Positions 1-4,340 of a DNA stretch of 6,485 nt are shown here, piece after piece (positions within the stretch are counted from its first letter, which is position 1; each line of letters opens with the position of its first letter). Source of the stretch: QQUD01 sp039029915. GTDB taxonomy: Bacteria > Chloroflexota > Anaerolineae > Promineifilales > Promineifilaceae. The notes beneath the pieces are model-generated. The model ran no database searches and had not been told where the DNA came from. It saw only the letters and a list, made by a program, of their open reading frames with translations. The translations under genes and the position numbers were made by a program. The stretch is from NCBI GenBank assembly GCA_039029915.1, contig JBCCFD010000449.1, forward strand, positions 1 to 6,485, in the 5' to 3' direction.

Positions 1-92
1 AAACCTGCTAAATTGCAACTTTACCAGCCAAAAAAACGAAAATCAACGATACTACCGTTTCATTCTTGCCCAATCGAGTTGTCTTTTTAACT

Positions 93-142
93 AGTAGTCC
101 ACCAAAGATCTTTTGCAAGGTGTAACGATGACGAGGACTACT
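93..142. repeat. 8-bp inverted repeat around a small palindrome
   Basis: The arms AGTAGTCC (93-100) and GGACTACT (135-142) are exact reverse complements separated by 34 bases. The spacer contains the 10-bp palindrome AAAGATCTTT (104-113). The repeat directly abuts a stronger inverted repeat at 147-186, so the two may form one element of about 95 bases. The function is unknown, and an 8-bp pair at this spacing could arise by chance. Confidence 0.35.
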
Positions 143-146
143 TGAA

Positions 147-186
147 GGTGCACCAAACTTACCCGTCAAACCTTGTTTGGTGCACC
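147..186. repeat. 12-bp perfect inverted repeat built on GGTGCACC
   Basis: The left arm GGTGCACCAAAC (147-158) and right arm GTTTGGTGCACC (175-186) are exact reverse complements with a 16-base loop. Each arm contains GGTGCACC, itself an 8-bp palindrome, so the site can be read both as an inverted and as a direct repeat. No T-tract follows, so it does not look like an intrinsic terminator. A small dispersed palindromic element or a protein-binding site are both possible; the sequence alone does not decide. Confidence 0.6.
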
Positions 187-247
187 ACTAGGGTTTCTCA
201 GTAAAGGAAAAAATCCAAAAAAGATTTTAGCTGTTCTGCAAATGGAA

Positions 248-301
248 CGCGGCTGACGCGGATAACACGGATAAAATGGATAAGAATCAGCGGAATCAGC
301 G
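248..301. repeat. Six imperfect 9-bp tandem units with inverted ends
   Basis: The stretch divides cleanly into 9-bp units: CGCGGCTGA, CGCGGATAA, CACGGATAA, AATGGATAA, GAATCAGCG, GAATCAGCG. The first four share a CGGATAA-like core. The last two are identical and roughly the inverse of the first unit. The block is bounded by GAACGC (245-250) and GCGTTC (299-304), which are reverse complements, so the whole block is a weak dyad. Similar GCGGAT/ATCAGCG strings are, from memory, common intergenic repeats in several bacterial phyla. It has no spacers and is not a CRISPR. Confidence 0.55.
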
Positions 302-442
302 TTCTATTTTTGGGCACTCTTTCAAACTTTGAAAACCCGTGTCTTTTTCACTCGTTTTGAAACGTCGTTTAGATAGAATGAGCTACCCGCCGCCAGCGGA
401 CGGGGTATTCAATCCCTTTAGGGTAATAAAGCTTGCCAGACC

Positions 443-449
443 AAAGGAG
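443..449 (+). promoter_or_regulatory. Ribosome binding site of the DUF899 gene
   Basis: AAAGGAG lies 10 bases before the ATG at 460. It is a good Shine-Dalgarno match and supports that start. Confidence 0.75.
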
Positions 450-459
450 ACCTTAATTT

Positions 460-1155
460 ATGAATAATCAAATTGTTTCTAGAGAAGATTGGTTAGACGC
501 GCGCAAAGCGCTATTGGAAAAGGAAAAAGAGTTTACAAGGCTGCGCGACGAGCTTAGCCAGAGTCGTCGTGAAATGCCTTGGGTCAAAATTGAGAAAGAG
601 TATCAGTTTGACAGCAACGCGGGCCAAGTTGGCTTAAGTGATTTGTTTAACGGCCGTTCACAGCTCCTGATCTATCACTTCATGTTTGGGGTGGAATGGG
701 AAGAAGGCTGTCCTAGCTGTTCTTTTTGGGCAGATGGTTACAACGGTACCGACATCCATTTAAATCATCGTGATATCAGCTTCGCCGTTGTTTCCTCAGC
801 CAAGCTTGACAAGCTGAATGTTTACAAAGCGCGCATGGGCTGGACGTTTAACTGGGTTTCGTCTTTTGGCTCTGAGTTTAACCAAGATTTCCACGTCACC
901 TTTTCAGAAGAGACTAAATCACCTGTCTACAACTATCGTCCTGTTGAGTCTCCCGGAGAAGAGCTACCTGGGCTAAGCGCCTTTTACAAAAATGACGCCG
1001 GTGAGCTTTTCCACACCTATTCGACATATGCCCGCGGCATGGACATGCTCAATGCCACCTATCATCACATGGATTTGATGCCGAAAGGGCGGGATGAAGC
1101 TAACCTGCCGTGGAGTATGGCTTGGCTACGACGACGCGATCAGTACGAAAGCTAA
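460..1155 (+). CDS. DUF899 family thioredoxin-fold protein
   Basis: This 231-residue cytosolic protein belongs to the DUF899 family, which is placed in the thioredoxin/AhpC superfamily. Members are annotated as thioredoxin-like, but the substrate and physiological role are not established. The hallmark is Trp80-x3-Cys84-Pro-Ser-Cys87-Ser-Phe-Trp, the family's paired-cysteine (CxxC-like) motif at the end of the first core beta strand. Residues 1-40 form a charged helical lead-in. Residues 105-115 (ISFAVVSSAK) fit the next strand, and the family-typical ending YHHMDLMPKGRDE is at 201-213. Length is normal for the family and both cysteines are intact, so it is probably functional. There is no signal peptide. 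It is a single-gene unit, preceded by a gene-free region and convergent with ygfZ. Family assignment is confident; a redox role is inferred from the fold. Confidence 0.9.
   Translation: MNNQIVSREDWLDARKALLEKEKEFTRLRDELSQSRREMPWVKIEKEYQFDSNAGQVGLSDLFNGRSQLLIYHFMFGVEWEEGCPSCSFWADGYNGTDIHLNHRDISFAVVSSAKLDKLNVYKARMGWTFNWVSSFGSEFNQDFHVTFSEETKSPVYNYRPVESPGEELPGLSAFYKNDAGELFHTYSTYARGMDMLNATYHHMDLMPKGRDEANLPWSMAWLRRRDQYES
649..658. repeat. AACGGCCGTT palindrome
   Basis: Copy inside the DUF899 gene, read in frame as Asn-Gly-Arg, one of two copies not read as Thr-Ala-Val. Confidence 0.85.
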
Positions 1156-2111
1156 TTTGTTGATTCTTTTGATACGATCTCAACGGCCATTTCTTCAACC
1201 ATCAGCGGATCACCATTGTTTAAAACGGTTGTTCTCACATACCCCAAAGCCACATGCCCATCCGGGAGCTGGGCCGCTGAGGTAATTGTGCCGGCCCTTG
1301 AACCATTGGCCTGCAGTTCACTATCGGTTGACAGCGTCATTTGACTTTTCAGGCGGGTTAACTTCTTAGGCACCCGACCTCGGCTCTCCATGCGGGCGAT
1401 GATTTCCTGACCAATGTAGCAACCTTTATTAAACGACACGTCATCCCATAATCCGGCTTCTAGTGGAATATAAGCCTGATTCATCTCCGACCCAATGCGG
1501 GGTAAACCGGCCTCAATACGCAGTGCCTCAAAGGCTGCTTCATTGATTTCAAGAATGCCAGCCGATTGGAGCAAATCATAAACGGCCGTTTTGTCTGCCG
1601 CCATGCACATCACAAAGTAGCCATCACCAGCCACGGGGTCCGTTTTGTGCAGATAAAGCGTTTTGCCGTCGAGTTCCACCTGTCGCCAATGGTGTAAAGA
1701 CAGCTCTTCGTCTGGAAAACCAGCTTCCACAAGTTTAGCTTTTGCCTGCACACCATAAACGCCAAAAACGGCCGTTTCTTGACTTAAATCTTCGATACGG
1801 AAATCATCATTAAAAAAGACAAACCCCATCAGATACCGAGCAATATTATCCCCATTGTTCTCGCTGGTTAAGGCGTAAACAGAATTGGAAGATGCGTACA
1901 AAATTAACCGATCAATGATGCGCGCAATTTCTGTCGTTAAAATCGTAGCGACACCTTCCCCGCTGCCTAAACCATTCACAGCTTGGGTAGACATACGGTG
2001 AATCAAATCAAGCCGCGAGTCGCCTGTGAACTTCAAGACGCCAAGCGCACTGCGATCGATAAAAACGGCCGTTTCGTGAGCCGCTTGATACTGTTCATTA
2101 GATATCGTCAT
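1152..2111 (-). CDS. ygfZ: YgfZ/GcvT-like folate-binding protein
   Basis: This is a tetrahydrofolate-binding protein of the YgfZ (IBA57-like) branch of the GcvT superfamily. The family supports assembly or repair of certain iron-sulfur enzymes such as the radical SAM protein MiaB. The diagnostic YgfZ signature Lys-Gly-Cys-Tyr-Ile-Gly-Gln-Glu lies at residues 229-236, with the conserved cysteine at 231. The N-terminal segment FTGDSRLDLIHRMST is typical of aminomethyltransferase-like proteins, and the C-terminal part (about 250-319) fits the small beta-barrel domain. I chose ATG 2111 because AGGAAA sits 6 bases upstream (2123-2118). An upstream in-frame ATG at 2132 would add seven residues (MHNRKAD) but has a poorer ribosome site. 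Length is about 319 residues, near that of E. coli YgfZ. The gene converges on the DUF899 gene with overlapping stops and diverges from the GIN-domain lipoprotein gene. No Fe-S genes are adjacent. Confidence 0.92.
   Translation of the reverse strand: MTISNEQYQAAHETAVFIDRSALGVLKFTGDSRLDLIHRMSTQAVNGLGSGEGVATILTTEIARIIDRLILYASSNSVYALTSENNGDNIARYLMGFVFFNDDFRIEDLSQETAVFGVYGVQAKAKLVEAGFPDEELSLHHWRQVELDGKTLYLHKTDPVAGDGYFVMCMAADKTAVYDLLQSAGILEINEAAFEALRIEAGLPRIGSEMNQAYIPLEAGLWDDVSFNKGCYIGQEIIARMESRGRVPKKLTRLKSQMTLSTDSELQANGSRAGTITSAAQLPDGHVALGYVRTTVLNNGDPLMVEEMAVEIVSKESTN
1581..1590. repeat. AACGGCCGTT palindrome
   Basis: Copy inside ygfZ, read on the minus strand as Thr-Ala-Val within DKTAVYD. Confidence 0.85.
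1767..1776. repeat. AACGGCCGTT palindrome
   Basis: Second copy in ygfZ, read as Thr-Ala-Val within SQETAVFG. A one-mismatch relative, AACGGCCATT, lies at 1182-1191 and is read as Met-Ala-Val. Confidence 0.85.
2064..2073. repeat. AACGGCCGTT palindrome
   Basis: Third exact copy in ygfZ, near its 5' end, read as Thr-Ala-Val within HETAVFI. Confidence 0.85.
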
Positions 2112-2117
2112 GTCAGC

Positions 2118-2123
2118 TTTCCT
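2118..2123 (-). promoter_or_regulatory. Ribosome binding site that decides the ygfZ start
   Basis: AGGAAA on the minus strand lies 6 bases before the ATG at 2111. Before the alternative ATG at 2132 there is only a weak GAAG. This favours the shorter reading of ygfZ. Confidence 0.6.
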
Positions 2124-2251
2124 GTTGTGCATTTACATTCTTCAATAAACATGCTGTCTAAATTTTAACCGATCCGATGCGAATAACCTATGCGTCTTAG
2201 CCAATTATGAAACGATTTTAAGGGGGTGCCGTATTGAAGGTAGCTTACTGT

Positions 2252-2256
2252 GGAGG
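2252..2256 (+). promoter_or_regulatory. Ribosome binding site that decides the GIN-lipoprotein start
   Basis: GGAGG lies 5 bases before the ATG at 2262. It overlaps the in-frame GTG at 2250, so that GTG is part of the ribosome site and is unlikely to be the start codon. Confidence 0.8.
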
Positions 2257-2261
2257 TAAAC

Positions 2262-2987
2262 ATGTTGAACAAGACAATTTATAAATCATTATTTTTAATC
2301 ATTGCAATTTTATTTTTAATAGGCTGTTCCGGTCGCGTGCGCGGCAACGGGAATGTAACAACTGAAACCCGCGAAGCTTCTGGATTCGATAAGGTTCATT
2401 TGCTCACATCTGCCGATATCATTCTTACTCAAGATGATACCTATACCTTATCAATTGAAGGTGAGGAAAACATCCTCGCTGAAATTGAGACATCTGTCAA
2501 TGGAAACACCCTTGACGTTAGCACACGTCCCAATGTCATCATTGAACCAACAGAACCGCTAGTTATTCGGCTATCTATGCCAAATATCGACGAAATTTCT
2601 GTCACGGGCTCAGGTTCGCTCATGGCAAATGAGCTTGCAGTCAATTCATTGGTTGTTTCAGTAGCGGGCAGTGGCGATGTGGAGATTGACACCATTGAGG
2701 CAGAAACTTTAGATGTTCGAATCACCGGCTCAGGCAACGTTGAGCTAGCTGGGGAAACAGAAAGCCAAGATGTTTTAGTGAGTGGCTCTGGTGAGTTTAT
2801 GGGTGATGGCTTATTTTCAGAAACGGCCGTTGTTTCTGTGACAGGATCAGGTCAAGCCACCGTGTGGGCTATCCGATCCCTTGATGCCGACATAACCGGC
2901 AGTGGCGACATTGATTATTTCGGAGATCCACAAGTGGACCAAACCGTTGTAGGGTCTGGCGAAATTACACAGCGATCAGGCCGATAA
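2262..2987 (+). CDS. GIN-domain (DUF2807) lipoprotein
   Basis: This is a 241-residue predicted surface lipoprotein with a putative auto-transporter adhesin head (GIN, DUF2807) domain. The family is widespread in Bacteroidetes and other bacteria, and its function is unresolved. Lys4, a hydrophobic core at about residues 8-20 and the lipobox Leu-Ile-Gly-Cys22 mark a type II signal peptide, so the mature protein should be anchored by Cys22. The domain opens with RGNGNVTTETREASGFDKV, a typical start for this family. From about residue 116 the chain carries seven Gly-Ser-Gly turns (near 116, 136, 156, 175, 195, 213, 231) at 18-20-residue steps. This pattern fits a right-handed parallel beta-helix, with each turn holding a short strand such as VVSVAG or VRITG. 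The start is set by GGAGG 5 bases upstream. It is monocistronic, divergent from ygfZ, and followed by a perfect hairpin. Adhesion is a guess based on the family name only. Confidence 0.87.
   Translation: MLNKTIYKSLFLIIAILFLIGCSGRVRGNGNVTTETREASGFDKVHLLTSADIILTQDDTYTLSIEGEENILAEIETSVNGNTLDVSTRPNVIIEPTEPLVIRLSMPNIDEISVTGSGSLMANELAVNSLVVSVAGSGDVEIDTIEAETLDVRITGSGNVELAGETESQDVLVSGSGEFMGDGLFSETAVVSVTGSGQATVWAIRSLDADITGSGDIDYFGDPQVDQTVVGSGEITQRSGR
2822..2831. repeat. AACGGCCGTT palindrome
   Basis: Copy inside the GIN-domain gene, read as Thr-Ala-Val within SETAVVSV in the fourth Gly-Ser-Gly repeat. Confidence 0.85.
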
Positions 2988-2996
2988 TCAACTTTA

Positions 2997-3029
2997 GAAT
3001 CAGCATTTTTGCCATAAAAATGCTGATTC
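2997..3029. terminator. Perfect 14-bp hairpin after the GIN-lipoprotein gene
   Basis: GAATCAGCATTTTT (2997-3010) and AAAAATGCTGATTC (3016-3029) pair perfectly around the loop GCCAT. It begins 10 bases after the stop codon of the lipoprotein gene, where a terminator would be expected. It is followed by CCCCTCTG, not a T-run, so it is atypical for a factor-independent terminator. It may instead block 3' exonucleases and stabilise the mRNA. Confidence 0.6.
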
Positions 3030-3035
3030 CCCCTC

Positions 3036-3115
3036 TGTAAATAGCTGTTCAGCTGGAGACGGTGGAAAGCAACCTTTGGTTGCCTCCCTCCATCCTCTAG
3101 CTCTAGCTATTTACA
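3036..3115. repeat. 80-base long-stem inverted repeat, possible structured RNA or small palindromic element
   Basis: The ends TGTAAATAGCT (3036-3046) and AGCTATTTACA (3105-3115) are perfect reverse complements. Pairing continues inward: AGCT with AGCT (3051-3054/3099-3102), AGA with TCT (3057-3059/3096-3098), GGTGGA with TCCATC including one G-U pair (3061-3066/3089-3094), and GCAACC with GGTTGC closing a TTT loop (3069-3074/3078-3083). The result is one continuous rod with small internal loops. It encodes no protein. It could be a miniature palindromic (MITE or REP-like) element or a non-coding RNA; I recognise no known RNA family and no target-site duplication. Confidence 0.6.
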
Positions 3116-3457
3116 TTCATTTGTTGGTGCCGCTCCGCGACGTTTTGTCTCCTATGTGAAACAAAGTTCCTGCTTTTGAAAGATCGCCTTCGACAGGTTC
3201 AAGCTACATTTGCATTTTCAATTAATTTCGAGATGGAGCACATATGCGAAAATCAAAAAGCGTCTTGAACAAGGAGCTGAATTGGGGTTTTCACCAACTG
3301 GATTTCACATTTTCGACCCGTTTTTTTTTCAAGATATTCTGCGAAATTTTTATATTTATAGCCACCCCGCCTCTTATTTTTCCCTCAAAACAAATGTGCT
3401 GATTTTCACAAAGAGAAATGAAACCTTAGAATGATTCGATTTTGTCCTATTGCAAAG

Positions 3458-3463
3458 TATAAT
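3458..3463 (+). promoter_or_regulatory. Consensus -10 box (TATAAT) of the ccm operon
   Basis: TATAAT lies 33 bases before the ATG at 3497, giving a predicted transcript start near 3470 and a short leader. The region 16-18 bases upstream (3434-3441) has no good -35 hexamer, so the promoter may depend on an activator or on the -10 box alone. A small dyad TTCAA-TCAA-TTGAA (3463-3476) overlaps the predicted start and could be an operator. The perfect hexamer and position are seen; activity is inferred. Confidence 0.5.
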
Positions 3464-3485
3464 TCAATCAATTGAACTACATTCT

Positions 3486-3490
3486 GGAGA
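3486..3490 (+). promoter_or_regulatory. Ribosome binding site that decides the DUF2007 start
   Basis: GGAGA with a 6-base spacer to ATG 3497. The in-frame TTG at 3491 would directly abut it and is therefore unlikely. Confidence 0.65.
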
Positions 3491-3496
3491 TTGATT

Positions 3497-3781
3497 ATGA
3501 GTGATTCATTCAATGGTTCTTTACCTCTTTCATACGATGATGAAACGACACCAGGTCACAACAAATCTGTACGTTGGGAGACCATTGCTCGTGTCACTGG
3601 ATTGATGCAAGCGACAATAATCGCCGGTCGCTTGCAGGCAGCAGGCATCCCTGCCCGAGCTTGGCAAGAAGCCGCGGGGCAAGCCTTAGGTTTACTTGTT
3701 GGCGCATTAGGAACGGGTCACGTTGCCGTTCCTGAAGAGTATGTCGATCAGGCACTCGCCATTTTAGAAGAGGAAGAATAG
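3497..3781 (+). CDS. Small DUF2007-like protein at the head of the ccm operon
   Basis: This 94-residue cytosolic protein has no signal peptide or membrane segment. Residues about 26-90 resemble the DUF2007 family ('putative prokaryotic signal transducing protein'), whose molecular function is not known. The supporting pattern is a first strand (WETIARVTG), a helix (MQATIIAGRLQAAGIPAR) with the typical 'L-x-AAGIP' turn, a glycine-rich loop (GLLVGALGTG), and the closing 'V-A-V-P-E-E' plus helix VDQALAILEEEE. Residues 1-25 are polar and probably disordered. GGAGA (3486-3490) is 6 bases before ATG 3497, which is why I prefer it to the in-frame TTG at 3491. It is the first gene after the promoter and ends 6 bases before ccmE, so it is co-transcribed with haem-delivery genes. 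A role in cytochrome maturation is only suggested by position. Confidence 0.77.
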   Translation: MSDSFNGSLPLSYDDETTPGHNKSVRWETIARVTGLMQATIIAGRLQAAGIPARAWQEAAGQALGLLVGALGTGHVAVPEEYVDQALAILEEEE

Positions 3782-3787
3782 AAAACT

Positions 3788-4273
3788 ATGGCAAATCCAA
3801 CATGGACCCGTGAAGAAGCGGACCTTTTCCCGCAGAAAAAAAGTAATACCTTAAAGTTTGCTGTCGCTGGATTTGTGATGCTTGCCACAGTTGCGTTCCT
3901 AATCACAAACGCGGTGCGAGGCAATACGCAGCTCTACAAAACAGTAGGCGAATATTATGCGGAACAGGATCGCCTCGATGGGCGAGACCTGCGCGTCGCC
4001 GGCTGGGTTGTGGGAGACTCAATCGTTTATACTCAAATCGATGCGACCACCTCTCGGCTTGAATTCGACATTGTGGATGATTTAAACAACCCCACCCAAA
4101 CGCTACGCGTCGTCGCTATGAATGAACCCAAACCTGACTTGCTGCAGCACGATGCACAAGCTTTGGTAGAGGGTCATGCCGAAAACGGTATATTCATGGC
4201 CAATGAAGGTGGTTTATTCCTTAAATGCCCAACACGATATGAAGAGTTAGAACCGGGGGCGAACACAAATTAA
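3788..4273 (+). CDS. ccmE: Cytochrome c maturation haem chaperone CcmE (Cys-x3-Tyr type)
   Basis: CcmE receives haem from CcmC and hands it to CcmF outside the cytoplasmic membrane. This 161-residue copy has a short cytoplasmic head, one membrane anchor (about residues 23-41) and an external OB-fold domain. Recognisable OB-fold stretches are DGRDLRVAGWVVGDSIVY (64-81), VVAMNEPKPDLLQ (108-120) and ALVEGHAENGIFMANE (125-140). The haem-attachment loop reads LFLKCPTRYEE, with Cys147 and Tyr151 spaced as Cys-x3-Tyr. In the E. coli protein the haem-binding residue is a histidine (His130, HxxxY); Cys-x3-Tyr is the variant described for Desulfovibrio and archaeal CcmE. The start is 6 bases after the upstream stop; AGGAAG (3771-3776) inside the preceding gene is a distant ribosome site, suggesting translational coupling. 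Length and topology are normal. Confidence 0.94.
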   Translation: MANPTWTREEADLFPQKKSNTLKFAVAGFVMLATVAFLITNAVRGNTQLYKTVGEYYAEQDRLDGRDLRVAGWVVGDSIVYTQIDATTSRLEFDIVDDLNNPTQTLRVVAMNEPKPDLLQHDAQALVEGHAENGIFMANEGGLFLKCPTRYEELEPGANTN

Positions 4274-4340
4274 GAGCATGGGTCAAGTGAAACGAATCTC
4301 GAATCTCTAGCACCCAATCTCCTATCCCCTTCACAAAACT
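4274..4340. other. Spacer between ccmE and ccmF
   Basis: A 67-base gap with no recognisable hairpin terminator and no Shine-Dalgarno sequence in front of the ccmF ATG; the 20 bases before it are pyrimidine- and C-rich. The only internal pattern is a short direct repeat of CGAATCT (4294-4307). The genes are most likely co-transcribed. Confidence 0.45.

Larger units (their letters stand above)
1..459. other. Gene-free upstream region with several inverted repeats
   Basis: I see no credible coding region here. The stretch holds a nested pair of inverted repeats (93-142 and 147-186), a set of six 9-bp units (248-301), two short dyads (321-333 and 353-364) and the ribosome binding site of the gene starting at 460. 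A GC-rich patch at 384-408 can form a small hairpin (CCGC-CA-GCGG). A TAGAAT hexamer at 374-379 could be a -10 box, but no matching -35 box lies at the right distance, so I do not call a promoter. The density of palindromes suggests accumulated small intergenic repeats. Confidence 0.6.
2988..3496. other. Gene-free region between the GIN-lipoprotein and ccm operon
   Basis: About 500 bases without a credible gene. It starts with a perfect hairpin (2997-3029), then an 80-base imperfect long stem (3036-3115), then a weak hairpin around CTTCGACAGG (about 3172-3204). From about 3205 to 3480 it is AT-rich, with a run of nine T at 3321-3329. It ends with the promoter and ribosome site of the ccm operon. 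The only reading of any length (3210-3434, +) starts with TTG, lacks a ribosome site and gives a biased, unrecognisable sequence; I do not call it a gene. Confidence 0.6.

Noticed and set aside
248..301. Possible CRISPR-like array
   Set aside because: Units are only 9 bp and contiguous, with no unique spacers and no cas genes nearby.
1094..1285. 63-codon open reading frame (+) across the DUF899/ygfZ junction
   Set aside because: Lies out of frame over two well-supported genes and has no family resemblance.
2441..2737. 98-codon open reading frame (-) inside the GIN-domain gene
   Set aside because: Antisense shadow of the Gly-Ser-Gly repeat codons; Ser/Thr-rich with no domain.
3321..3329. Run of nine T as an intrinsic terminator
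   Set aside because: No stable GC-rich hairpin precedes it; it sits in a generally AT-rich stretch.
3210..3434. 74-codon open reading frame on the + strand between the lipoprotein and ccm genes
   Set aside because: TTG start, no ribosome binding site, rich in Phe, Ile and Tyr from AT-rich DNA, no recognisable domain; best treated as non-coding.
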